DNA from: an uncultured Parasphingopyxis sp.
GTDB taxonomy: Bacteria > Pseudomonadota > Alphaproteobacteria > Sphingomonadales > Sphingomonadaceae
Length of the DNA: 12,042 nt
Assembly: GCA_905479515.1 (NCBI GenBank)
Contig: CAJQMX010000253.1
Coordinates: 1-12,042, forward strand
Reading direction: 5' to 3'
The translations under genes and the position numbers were made by a program. Each line of letters begins with the position of its first letter. Within the stretch, counting starts at the first letter, position 1. Below, in pieces: positions 1-6,879 of this stretch. The notes under the pieces are model-generated. The model was given only the letters and a program-made list of their open reading frames with translations. It was not told the origin of the DNA and made no database searches.

Positions 1-176
1 ACGATCACATTGACCCCCGCATCGACAAGGGCGCGCACGGTTTCGAGCCCGATCCCGCTATAGCCGCCGGTAACGATCGCGGTTTTGCCCGCAAGGTCGA
101 TGCCCTTGATGACATCCGCGCCATCCGTCTTGGCCGGAAAGCCGGAATCGGTAGGAATTTGGTCTGCAATGGCCAT
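1..176 (-). CDS. Short-chain dehydrogenase/reductase (SDR), N-terminal fragment
   Basis: This is the first 58 codons of a gene that runs off the left edge. The visible part has a polar N-terminal leader of about 25 residues, then the start of a Rossmann fold. The glycine-rich dinucleotide-binding motif TGGYSGIG is at residues 36-43, preceded by a hydrophobic beta strand (KTAIV). This fits the classical SDR family, NAD(P)-dependent oxidoreductases acting on alcohols or ketones in the cytoplasm. The catalytic Ser-Tyr-Lys region lies outside the window, so the substrate cannot be judged. The ATG at 174-176 is preceded by AGGAGA (complement of 186-191) at a suitable distance. The gene follows the carD terminator in the same direction, so it probably has its own promoter. 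Family assignment is secure; function is open. Confidence 0.85.
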   Translation of the reverse strand, partial: MAIADQIPTDSGFPAKTDGADVIKGIDLAGKTAIVTGGYSGIGLETVRALVDAGVNVI

Positions 177-207
177 GATCGAGTCTCTCCTGCCTGTTTT
201 CTTACAG

Positions 208-213
208 CCTTAT
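208..213 (-). promoter_or_regulatory. Possible -10 element for the SDR gene
   Basis: The minus strand reads TATAAG here, five of six matches to the sigma-70 -10 box. It lies between the carD terminator hairpin and the SDR ribosome binding site. A -35 at normal spacing would fall inside the terminator stem (about 231-236, ATGGTC), which is a poor match. The alternative is that the SDR gene depends on read-through from carD. The assignment is weak. Confidence 0.25.
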
Positions 214-218
214 ACGAA

Positions 219-257
219 GAAGCCCGGCCGGACCATGATGGTCGGGCCGGGCTTTTC
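219..257 (-). terminator. Rho-independent terminator after carD
   Basis: An inverted repeat pairs 220-234 with 240-254: 14 of 15 positions match, the one mismatch being 230/244, around a 5-nt loop. The stem is very G+C-rich. In the carD direction it is followed by CTTCTTCGT. In the plus direction the stem ends in a short T run (TTTTCC), so it could work both ways, but no plus-strand gene ends here. It lies 27 bp past the carD stop codon. Confidence 0.85.
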
Positions 258-280
258 CCACTCTCGCTTGCGCGAACTGT

Positions 281-853
281 TTAGCTGTTGGCTGCCGCTG
301 ATGCTGCTGCCTTGGCTTCTTCTTCCTCGGCCTTGGCGGCGTTCCAGATGGCCGCTGCCTTGTTGAGGATGACGAGAATTTTTTCGAGCGCTGCCGGTTC
401 GTCCGTCTTTTCCATCGCCGCGAGTTCGCGGGCGAGGCGGCTTGAGGCGGCTTCGAAAATCTGGCGCTCGGAATAGCTCTGTTCCGGCTGATCGTCGGCG
501 CGGAAGAGATCGCGTGTCACTTCAGCGATCGAAATCAGGTCGCCCGAATTGATCTTGGCTTCATATTCCTGCGCGCGGCGCGACCACATGGTGCGTTTTA
601 CCTTGGGCTTGCCGTCGAGTGTCTTGAGCGCGTCCTTGAGCGTCTTGTCAGAGGAGAGCTTGCGCATCCCCACGCCTTCGGCCTTGTTCGTTGGAACGCG
701 GAGCGTCATCTTCTCTTTTTCAAACCGCAGAACATAAAGTTCGAGCTGCATGCCCGCAATCTCTTCATTCTGAAGTTCGATAACGCGGCCTACACCGTGT
801 TTCGGGTATACGACATAATCTCCGACTTCGAAGTCAAGCACCTTGCTAGCCAT
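281..853 (-). CDS. carD: CarD/CdnL-family RNA-polymerase-binding transcription regulator
   Basis: The product is 190 residues. An N-terminal RNA-polymerase-interacting domain (Tudor-like, about residues 5-65) contains the hallmark GDYVVYPKHGVGRV (11-24). An all-helical C-terminal domain (about 70-170) contains the conserved TMWSRR segment. Trp90 corresponds to the tryptophan that in characterised CarD proteins wedges into the upstream edge of the -10 melted region. CarD/CdnL binds the RNA polymerase beta subunit and stabilises open complexes, notably at rRNA and growth-related promoters. The C-terminus (about 172-190) is an Ala/Glu-rich low-complexity tail. The ATG at 851-853 follows an AGAAAGG Shine-Dalgarno-like stretch. 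A strong hairpin terminator follows the stop. The gene is downstream of fdxA in the same direction, but a 238-bp gap with a candidate promoter suggests it is also transcribed independently. Confidence 0.95.
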   Translation of the reverse strand: MASKVLDFEVGDYVVYPKHGVGRVIELQNEEIAGMQLELYVLRFEKEKMTLRVPTNKAEGVGMRKLSSDKTLKDALKTLDGKPKVKRTMWSRRAQEYEAKINSGDLISIAEVTRDLFRADDQPEQSYSERQIFEAASSRLARELAAMEKTDEPAALEKILVILNKAAAIWNAAKAEEEEAKAAASAAANS

Positions 854-947
854 GCATTAGGACCTTTCTTGACGGACAGCCGCGCGAATCGTGCAGAAGA
901 CCGTTGCCGGCCCTCACCTGCATTTTCGATTTTGCTAGCCTTTTCCG

Positions 948-1003
948 TGTGTTACACCATTAGCCGAATAAAATATTCTAGCCTCGGGACATTATGTAAC
1001 ACA
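948..1003. repeat. Nested inverted repeat upstream of carD
   Basis: The perfect 9-bp arms TGTGTTACA (948-956) and TGTAACACA (995-1003) are separated by 38 bp. The interior is A+T-rich and has further dyad symmetry: GAATA and TATTC separated by three bases, within about 966-978. The left arm extended by one base (GTGTTACAC, 949-957) is itself almost palindromic. The arms flank or overlap a candidate carD promoter, so they could be a pair of operators. They could also form a stem if transcription begins upstream of them. No known regulator is assigned. Confidence 0.5.
975..1002 (-). promoter_or_regulatory. Candidate carD promoter
   Basis: On the minus strand GTTACA (1002-997, four of six matches to the -35) is separated by 16 bp from TAGAAT (980-975, five of six matches to the -10). 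Transcription would start near 968 and leave a leader of roughly 115 nt. The -35 lies inside one arm of the inverted repeat and the other arm falls just past the predicted start, an arrangement typical of regulated promoters. This is inferred from sequence matches only. Confidence 0.4.
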
Positions 1004-1030
1004 TTCGTAAGAAAAATTCCAGTGTTGCGG

Positions 1031-1054
1031 TGCGGCATAGCGCTGCAAGCCGCA
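1031..1054 (-). terminator. Possible weak terminator hairpin after fdxA
   Basis: The perfect 6-bp arms TGCGGC (1031-1036) and GCCGCA (1049-1054) enclose 12 nt that contain the palindrome AGCGCT. The hairpin lies about 40 bp past the fdxA stop codon. In the fdxA direction the T run (complement of 1012-1016) comes about 14 nt after the stem, too far for a standard intrinsic terminator. It may attenuate or protect the fdxA transcript instead. Confidence 0.3.
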
Positions 1055-1091
1055 TCAGACCGGGATTTTCAGCAGGTGCTGGTTAGCGGGG

Positions 1092-1430
1092 CTAGTCGCC
1101 CTGGCCGGGTTCGGGAGAGAAGAACTTCTCATATTTGCCTTCTTCGCCCTTATGCTCATCGGCATCTTCCGGCGCATCGCGGCTCTGCGTGATGTTGGGC
1201 CATTCCTCGGCGAACTTGGTGTTCAGCTCCAGCCATTTTTCCTGGCCAGGCTCGGTATCCGGAAGGATTGCCTCGGCCGGGCATTCGGGTTCGCACACGC
1301 CGCAATCGATGCATTCGGCGGGATGGATGACGAGCATATTCTCGCCCTCATAGAAGCAGTCCACAGGACACACTTCCACGCAATCCATATATTTGCATTT
1401 GATACAGGCATCGGTGACGACATAGGTCAT
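1092..1430 (-). CDS. fdxA: 7Fe ferredoxin FdxA ([3Fe-4S][4Fe-4S])
   Basis: The product is 112 residues, the usual length for Azotobacter FdI-type seven-iron ferredoxins, with a family-typical N-terminus ([11 protein letters not shown]). By analogy with FdI, Cys9, Cys17 and Cys50 hold the [3Fe-4S] cluster, and Cys21, Cys40, Cys43 and Cys46 hold the [4Fe-4S] cluster. Cys12 and Cys25 are the usual extra, non-ligand cysteines. The C-terminal extension (about 60-112) carries the conserved EEWPNIT motif. The protein is a cytoplasmic one-electron carrier; its redox partners are not shown by the sequence. The ATG at 1428-1430 is preceded by GAGGGAG. The gene lies 59 bp downstream of the S4-protein gene in the same direction and is probably cotranscribed with it and the helicase. 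Confidence 0.95.
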   Translation of the reverse strand: MTYVVTDACIKCKYMDCVEVCPVDCFYEGENMLVIHPAECIDCGVCEPECPAEAILPDTEPGQEKWLELNTKFAEEWPNITQSRDAPEDADEHKGEEGKYEKFFSPEPGQGD

Positions 1431-1489
1431 TGGCGCGGCTCTCCCTCGCTGGTGCGCATGAATCTGCTAGCCACTTGTGGAAGCTCCCG

Positions 1490-1789
1490 TCAACGCTTTC
1501 CTCCACCAATGCTTTCCACTGTCCGATAAACCTCAGCTACCAGCTTGGGCGATACGCGCCGTTCGGGCAGTGCATTGACCTCGATAACCCGCACGCCATC
1601 AGGCATCGGTACGCTCAGCACGTCCCCCACGCGCACCACGGCATGGGCCTTGTCGATCCGTCTGCCGTCACAGCGGACATGGCCTTTTTCGGAAATTTTG
1701 CGGGCCAGGGCGCGGGTGCGGGCAAAGCGGGCAAACCACAAAAACTTGTCTATCCGCAGACCATCATGGGCGCCCGGCATCTCAGCCAT
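1490..1789 (-). CDS. S4-domain RNA-binding protein, Hsp15-like
   Basis: The product is 99 residues. An S4 RNA-binding fold spans about residues 10-70: LRIDKFLWFARF, then KISEKGHVRCDGRRI, then VRVGDVL. This matches the Hsp15 (HslR) family, small basic proteins which in E. coli bind stalled 50S subunits carrying nascent chains. The sequence shows only RNA binding; the ribosome-rescue role is borrowed from that family. The ATG at 1787-1789 was chosen because it overlaps the helicase stop codon by 8 nt (stop at 1782-1784), implying translational coupling. A second in-frame ATG at 1778-1780 is also possible. Upstream in-frame starts would add residues that merely shadow the helicase C-terminus. 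The pairing with an RNA helicase suggests a joint role in RNA or ribosome metabolism. Confidence 0.88.
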   Translation of the reverse strand: MAEMPGAHDGLRIDKFLWFARFARTRALARKISEKGHVRCDGRRIDKAHAVVRVGDVLSVPMPDGVRVIEVNALPERRVSPKLVAEVYRTVESIGGGKR

Positions 1790-4319
1790 GGCCAAGATCG
1801 AGCTCGGCCAGTTTGGCGAAGGCATTGCCGGGAACCGGCTTGCGTACCACCTTCTTCGGGGCGCGCCGCCCCCGCCAGACCCATTGAGCAGGGCCATCGC
1901 CTGCAGCTTTGCCAGCGCTCTGAAAGCCAAGCGCCTGCATCAATTGGGCGAGCGCAGCCTCACTGAGCCCGAGAGAAATGGAGAGCGCCGGATCGGGCAC
2001 AAAGGGCTTCTTGCCGTCGCGGGCGTCATGGGCGGCGCGGGCGATCCGTTCGGCCATGTCGACCCGCAGCATCTGCCCGGCAAAGCCGCGAAATCCGCCG
2101 GCACGCCAGGCGGTCAGCGTCTTGCCTTTGGGCTCCGGCAATAGTGTAACGCCTGCCGGGGGCAGCGCGGGCATTCTGGTCCGGTTGAACACGGCTGCCA
2201 GTGCCGCACGCCACCGTATCGCTTCGGGTTTGAGCAGCTTGGCGTGAAATATGTCGAGCGCGCCGATGGTCAGGCCGATCCGGCCGATCCGGTAGCGCTG
2301 TTCCTTGTCGAGCGCACCGAGCGGTTCCAGCGCCGCCTTGCGCGCCAGCACGCCGCCCGCTTCGACAAGCGGTGCGAGCAGCGCGCGGATGGCAGGCGCG
2401 GTTTCGGGGGCCTCCAGCACCGTCTCCACTTTGCGCAGCGGCCCGAGAATCTGGGAAAGCGCCCGATCGAACCAGCCCTGCAGCCGCGCGGTAATCCGCG
2501 CCTGCTGGTTTGCGGTCAGGGCGTTCAATGTATTGTCGAGCGTGATTTCGGGTTTGAGCAATGCCCGCCCGGCGCTGAGCTGCGCAACCGTTTCGCCATG
2601 CCATGTCAGCGCGACCGGTTTGCCCGGCTCCGTGACGAGCGCAAAACTTTTGTCGGTATCGGCCACCAGCGCGGCGGTCCGTTCGGCCCATTCACCGCCC
2701 AGCCGCCGCTCGGCTGCTGCCATAAGCCGCTTGGTGTCGGCATGGTTGGTTCCCGCATCCACCAGAAAACGAAAGCCCGAGACCCGGCCAATCGGTTCAT
2801 CGTCGACCGTGACCACGCCCTCGGCATCGACCACTACCGGCAGCGCCTCCTCGCCGCTCGCGCCGAGATCGCGCATCAATATGGTCGTTCGGCGGTCGAC
2901 AAAACGTTGGGTCAGGCTTTCATGCAGCGCATCGGACAGTCGCTGCTCGATTTCCTGGGTGCGCGCGAAGCCCTTGGCCGGATCGGCGAGCCAGTCGGCG
3001 CGATGGGCGACATAGGCCCAGATGCGGATCGCCGCGAGGCGGCCCGCCAGCGTATCGACATCGCCTGCCAGATTTTCCAGCGCGCTGACTTCCTGCGCAA
3101 ATACCGGGCCGGGGATATGGCCATTGCCTTCCGAGAGATGCCGGAACAACCGCCCGACAAGCCGGGCATGACCATCAACCCCGGTTTTGCGAAAATCGGG
3201 CAGTCCGCAAGCCGACCAAAGGCGCTCGACCAGCGCGGGCTGGGCCGTGCGTTCGCGCACCCAGCCTTCTTCCGCCAGCTTCTTAAGAACAGCCAGATCG
3301 GTCGCTTCGGGCGCGGCCTGCAGCACCGCATCCTGCGGCTTGGTCTCAAGATCGGCAATCAGCATATCCAACGTGTCGAAACGCGGGTCGCCCTCACGCC
3401 AATAGAGATGGCGCAGCGAGGGGAAGTCATGGGCTTCGATCCGCGCCACTTCCTCATCGGTAAAACTGCTATGGCTCTCACCTTCCAGCCCCAGCGTGCC
3501 GAATGTGCCGTCGCGCTGGTGCCGCCCGGCGCGCCCCGCAATCTGTGCCATCTCGTGAATATGCAGGCGACGGCGGCGGCGGCCGTCAAATTTGCGCAGC
3601 GAGGCAAAGGCGACATGATGGACATCCATATTGAGCCCCATGCCGATCGCATCGGTGGCCACCAGATAATCAACCTCGCCGGCCTGAAACATCGCGACCT
3701 GTGCGTTGCGGGTGCGCGGGGAAAGCGCGCCCATCACAACCGCCGCGCCGCCGCGGAGCCGCCGCAGCATTTCGGCAACCGCGTAAACCTCCTCGGCGCT
3801 GAATGCGACAATGGCGGAGCGCGGCGGGAGGCGGGAGAGTTTCTTGGGGCCATCATAGGAAAGCGTCGAGAAGCGCGGGCGCGAGATAATATCGGCATCC
3901 GGCGTCAGCGCAGATAGCATCGGCCGGAGGCTGTCCGATCCGAGGATCATGGTCTCCTCACGGCCGCGCATATGGAGGAGCCGGTCGGTGAACACATGGC
4001 CGCGCTCCGGGTCCGCAGCGAGCTGGGCCTCATCGAGCGCGACAAAGGCCGTATCCCGGTCTCGCGGCATGGATTCCGCGGTACACAGCAGCCAGCGGGC
4101 ATTGGCGGGCAGGATCTTCTCTTCGCCAGTGATCAGCGCAACGCTGTCCGCGCCCTTCACGGCGACCACCCGGTCATACACTTCACGGGCCAGGAGGCGC
4201 AGCGGAAAGCCGATCATGCCGCTTGAATGGGCCATCATGCGCTCAACGGCGAGATGGGTTTTCCCGGTATTGGTCGGTCCAAGCACGGCAGCGAGCGGTG
4301 CGCGGGCGAAATTGCTCAT
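1782..4319 (-). CDS. Suv3/MgpS-like superfamily 2 RNA helicase
   Basis: The product is 845 residues from this start. SF2 helicase motifs are intact (counted from the alternative GTG at 4340; subtract 7 for this start): motif I GPTNTGKTH (21-29), motif II DEAQ (103-106), motif V VATDAIGMGLNM (227-238) and motif VI QIAGRAGRH (266-274). The order and spellings match the mitochondrial Suv3 helicases and their alphaproteobacterial homologues (MgpS), which unwind RNA in an ATP-dependent way. The C-terminal half (about 400-800) is family-specific, ending in a basic linker and the tail NAFAKLAELD. The ATG at 4317-4319 gives MSNFARAPLAAVLGPTNTGK, a family-like N-terminus. A GTG at 4338-4340 would add seven residues, and neither start has a strong Shine-Dalgarno. 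The gene is first in the helicase / S4 / fdxA run and divergent from the M23 peptidase gene. Confidence 0.92.
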   Translation of the reverse strand: MSNFARAPLAAVLGPTNTGKTHLAVERMMAHSSGMIGFPLRLLAREVYDRVVAVKGADSVALITGEEKILPANARWLLCTAESMPRDRDTAFVALDEAQLAADPERGHVFTDRLLHMRGREETMILGSDSLRPMLSALTPDADIISRPRFSTLSYDGPKKLSRLPPRSAIVAFSAEEVYAVAEMLRRLRGGAAVVMGALSPRTRNAQVAMFQAGEVDYLVATDAIGMGLNMDVHHVAFASLRKFDGRRRRRLHIHEMAQIAGRAGRHQRDGTFGTLGLEGESHSSFTDEEVARIEAHDFPSLRHLYWREGDPRFDTLDMLIADLETKPQDAVLQAAPEATDLAVLKKLAEEGWVRERTAQPALVERLWSACGLPDFRKTGVDGHARLVGRLFRHLSEGNGHIPGPVFAQEVSALENLAGDVDTLAGRLAAIRIWAYVAHRADWLADPAKGFARTQEIEQRLSDALHESLTQRFVDRRTTILMRDLGASGEEALPVVVDAEGVVTVDDEPIGRVSGFRFLVDAGTNHADTKRLMAAAERRLGGEWAERTAALVADTDKSFALVTEPGKPVALTWHGETVAQLSAGRALLKPEITLDNTLNALTANQQARITARLQGWFDRALSQILGPLRKVETVLEAPETAPAIRALLAPLVEAGGVLARKAALEPLGALDKEQRYRIGRIGLTIGALDIFHAKLLKPEAIRWRAALAAVFNRTRMPALPPAGVTLLPEPKGKTLTAWRAGGFRGFAGQMLRVDMAERIARAAHDARDGKKPFVPDPALSISLGLSEAALAQLMQALGFQSAGKAAGDGPAQWVWRGRRAPKKVVRKPVPGNAFAKLAELDLGHG

Positions 4320-4438
4320 GGGCCCATGATCGGGGATCACGCGTGTGGGCGCAAGGCCGAAGCTCCCAAAAGCGGCCAGATTCAGCCTGTCGCCGCCGAG
4401 TCACGGCTCGCCGCATCAATGATTCGAACCGCCGCGTC

Positions 4439-4463
4439 TTAATTTGACTTTAATACATTTTAA
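4439..4463. promoter_or_regulatory. Putative CtrA-binding array (three TTAA boxes)
   Basis: TTAA occurs at 4439-4442, 4450-4453 and 4460-4463. The first two are separated by exactly 7 bp, the canonical CtrA site TTAA-N7-TTAA of alphaproteobacteria. The second and third are 6 bp apart, and the third reads TTAACCA, close to the TTAACCAT half-site form. A -35-like TTGACT (4444-4449) lies inside the first site, and CtrA sites commonly overlap the -35. The array is about 70 bp before the M23 gene and 120 bp before the helicase start, so either or both could be targets. I see no convincing -10 in either direction. Confidence 0.55.
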
Positions 4464-4531
4464 CCACAACGCTCATAACCGGATCTGCGCCCGATGCGCC
4501 CGGGCCAGAACAGATTCAAACGGGGTCGCTC

Positions 4532-6097
4532 TTGTATCAGCGCAACGAATTCGAAGAAACACAGGGAAGCGGCACAGCCGCCCTTTCCATCGATTCTGCC
4601 GTCTCCGCTTCCGAACAGAAAAAGGGCCCGAACTTTGGTGAAGCCTTGCGCTCAACCATAACACGCAGTGTCTGGCAGGACCTTGATCTTGTCGTCGATC
4701 TGGGGGCCCAGGTCGGCAGCAAGGCCTGGTGGCGCGGCGCGCTGACCTGCGCGGCGCTGTGCGGCACAACCTTCCTGATGGCTCCGAGCGTTGAAGCCAT
4801 TCCCACGATGAGCCAGCCGCTAGAGGCTGCGCAATGGGATGAGGCCCGCGCTCAGGCGATCACGCCGCTGGCGCTGGGCGGCGATACCGGCCGCCGGATG
4901 GCTGCGACAGACGCGGTGGAACCGCTCGCCGGAACGCCGGAACGCCCGCATATTGAAATGACCGCAACGCTTGGTCGCGGCGATGGCCTGCGCAGCGTGT
5001 TGCAGCGCGCCGGTGTCGCGCCTGGCGAAGCGACCGAACTTGAAGCAATGATCGCCAATGCGGTGTCGATGTCTGATATCCGGCCCGGCACGGTGATGTC
5101 GATCATTCTGGGCCGCCGGCCGAACCGCACGGTGCCGCGGCCGGTTGATACCATTGCCTTCCGCGCACGTTTTGACCTGAAGGTTGAAGTCGCACGCGTC
5201 GATGGCGCGCTGCGCCTGAACCAGATTGCAATTGCCGTGGATGATACGCCGCTGCGCATCAGGGGCCGGGTCGGCTCCAGCCTGTATCGTTCGGCCCGCG
5301 CTGCTGGCGCGCCGCCTGCGGCAATCCAGGAATATCTGCGGGCAATCGGCACGCGTATGTCGGTCAATGGAGACATTGGTCAGGATGCAACTTTCGACAT
5401 GATCGTTGAGCATCGCCGCGCGGAAACGGGCGAGACAGAAATTGGCCGGCTGATCTTTGCCGGTATCGAACGCGGCGATCGGGATACGCAGCTGCTGCGC
5501 TGGTCCGTCGGCGGGGACGATCAATGGTTCGAGGCATCGGGCGAAGGCCAGCAAACCGGCCAGATGCTGATGCCGATCAATGGCAGGCTGACATCGGGCT
5601 TCGGCTATCGCCGCCATCCCATCCTTGGCTATCGCCGTCTGCATACGGGGCTCGATATTGCCGCCGTGCGCGGTACGCCGATTCGCGCCGCCCAGTCCGG
5701 CACCGTCGATTTTTCCGGTCGCAACCGGGGCTATGGCAATTATGTCCGGATCAATCATGGCGGCGGCATGCAAACGGCCTATGCCCATATGAGCCGGATC
5801 GTCGCATCGCACGGGTCACGCGTCAGCCAGGGCCAGATCATCGGCTATGTCGGGTCTACCGGCATGTCGACGGGCCCGCATCTGCATTATGAGCTGATCC
5901 GCAACGGCAACAAGGTTGATCCGCGCTCGGTCAGCTTTACCCGGCAAGCACAATTGACGGGCACCGAGCTCCAGCGCTTCCGCGCAACCCTTGCCAATCT
6001 GCTCGAGGTAGAACCCGGCGCCGCACTGGCCCGCCGCGAGGAACGCGATGGCAGCGAAGTAGCCGCAAACAGCCGCACCGCACCAACGCGCAGCTAG
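4532..6097 (+). CDS. M23-family (LytM-type) zinc endopeptidase, membrane anchored
   Basis: The product is 521 residues. A cytoplasmic N-terminal stretch (1-66) precedes one hydrophobic segment (about 68-86, GALTCAALCGTTFLMAP) that acts as a membrane anchor or uncleaved signal. Residues 140-340 are an OapA/LysM-like regulatory region often found before M23 domains. The C-terminal M23 peptidase (about 345-468) is complete: zinc ligands His371 and Asp375 (HTGLD) and His452 (HLH), with His419 (YAHMS) and His450 as catalytic-site histidines. It should cut peptidoglycan cross-links in the periplasm, in growth, division or remodelling. The start is TTG at 4532, chosen because no in-frame ATG precedes the membrane segment and this N-terminus resembles sphingomonad homologues as I remember them. 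A GGGG lies a few bases upstream. A possible CtrA array precedes the gene. Confidence 0.92.
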   Translation: MYQRNEFEETQGSGTAALSIDSAVSASEQKKGPNFGEALRSTITRSVWQDLDLVVDLGAQVGSKAWWRGALTCAALCGTTFLMAPSVEAIPTMSQPLEAAQWDEARAQAITPLALGGDTGRRMAATDAVEPLAGTPERPHIEMTATLGRGDGLRSVLQRAGVAPGEATELEAMIANAVSMSDIRPGTVMSIILGRRPNRTVPRPVDTIAFRARFDLKVEVARVDGALRLNQIAIAVDDTPLRIRGRVGSSLYRSARAAGAPPAAIQEYLRAIGTRMSVNGDIGQDATFDMIVEHRRAETGETEIGRLIFAGIERGDRDTQLLRWSVGGDDQWFEASGEGQQTGQMLMPINGRLTSGFGYRRHPILGYRRLHTGLDIAAVRGTPIRAAQSGTVDFSGRNRGYGNYVRINHGGGMQTAYAHMSRIVASHGSRVSQGQIIGYVGSTGMSTGPHLHYELIRNGNKVDPRSVSFTRQAQLTGTELQRFRATLANLLEVEPGAALARREERDGSEVAANSRTAPTRS

Positions 6098-6125
6098 GCT
6101 AGAATAGGGCATTGTCGGGTTTTGG

Positions 6126-6149
6126 CTGATCTGAGCTTCGGTTCAGCAG
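6126..6149 (+). terminator. Hairpin with UUCG tetraloop between convergent genes
   Basis: CTGAGC (6131-6136) pairs with GTTCAG (6141-6146), including one G-U pair, around the loop TTCG. In plus-strand RNA this gives the very stable C(UUCG)G tetraloop. CTG (6126-6128) and CAG (6147-6149) extend the stem past a 2-nt bulge. It lies 29 bp after the M23 stop codon. No T run follows in either direction, so it may be an RNA 3'-end stabiliser or a weak terminator. Confidence 0.4.
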
Positions 6150-6177
6150 GCCATTGTCGACAAATACCTTCCGCCGC

Positions 6178-6879
6178 CTAGTCCCCGGCTTCCAGTAAGC
6201 GCAGGAATCGCATCCCGGCACTGAACTCGCGGTGCCGGGCATCGCGCATGGCAATCGCTTCTTCGTCCTCGCCCCATTTGCTGGCCTGCCAGTCTTCATC
6301 GATCCGGGTTGCTGCCCAGATCACATCCTCATCAAAGGCATTTTCCGCGAGTGCCAGTGCGGCGACGAGCGATCCGCCAATGCGCACCACGGGGGAAAGC
6401 CCGGCCAGATGAAAGGGGCCAAAGGATTCGGTCGCCGCTTTGAGCCGGGCGACCGTCTCTTCGGGTTGCGGGCGATGGACAATGCCTGTGGTTGTTTCAA
6501 AGCTAATGTCGAAGCGCTTGGCTGCCCATTCGAGGATCGGGTCCCAGGCTGCGCACTGATTGGCGATCAATTCGGCGGGGCTGTCTGCGCGGTAACACAG
6601 GTGATCGGTCTCGCCATATTCGGCAAGCTCTGTTGCGAAATCGGCATGGGCAGGTGTCACCCTGTCGATGGCGGCATTGGCGAGCCCGGTGAGCGGCATG
6701 GAAGCCGGATCGATCTTCTCTTCCTGTCCCGCCCATTCGGCGGCGATTGCATCGGCAAGCTTGCGTGATGCCATCGCCAGCGGTTTGCGGGCAGGGGTTT
6801 TCACGCCCCGCCCATCAAGCGCAATTGCCCAGCCATCGCTGGTTCGCGTGGCGTCTGCCTTGTCGTAAAATCGTTTCAT
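6178..6879 (-). CDS. ATP12-family F1-ATPase assembly chaperone
   Basis: The product is 233 residues and matches the ATP12 family throughout. Recognisable stretches are MKRFYDKA at the start, LDGRGVKTPARKPL (21-34), MPLTGLANAAIDRV (61-74), ETDHLCYRAD (90-99), WDPILEW (112-118), GSLVAALALA (169-178) and DEDWQASKWGEDEEA (195-209). In mitochondria ATP12 binds the F1 alpha subunit before assembly; the alphaproteobacterial homologue is presumed to do the same in the cytoplasm. The ATG at 6877-6879 overlaps the upstream stop codon as ATGA, pointing to coupled translation. An in-frame ATG at 6898-6900 would add seven residues. This is the last gene of the six-gene run beginning with crcB, and it converges on the M23 gene. 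No F-ATPase genes are in the window. Confidence 0.92.
   Translation of the reverse strand: MKRFYDKADATRTSDGWAIALDGRGVKTPARKPLAMASRKLADAIAAEWAGQEEKIDPASMPLTGLANAAIDRVTPAHADFATELAEYGETDHLCYRADSPAELIANQCAAWDPILEWAAKRFDISFETTTGIVHRPQPEETVARLKAATESFGPFHLAGLSPVVRIGGSLVAALALAENAFDEDVIWAATRIDEDWQASKWGEDEEAIAMRDARHREFSAGMRFLRLLEAGD

Noticed and set aside
1790..1930. N-terminal extension of the S4 protein up to 1930
   Set aside because: The extra residues are an out-of-frame reading of the helicase C-terminus, and the S4 family starts close to LRIDKFLW.
2244..3917. A 557-codon open frame on the plus strand, opposite the helicase gene
   Set aside because: It lies wholly antisense to an intact helicase with all motifs. 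Its composition (rich in Arg, Gln, Gly and His) is typical of reverse-strand frames in G+C-rich coding DNA, and I recognise no domain.
4820..5812. A 330-codon minus-strand open frame opposite the M23 peptidase gene
   Set aside because: It is a complement of a confident coding sequence, with no family resemblance and no ribosome binding site that stands out.
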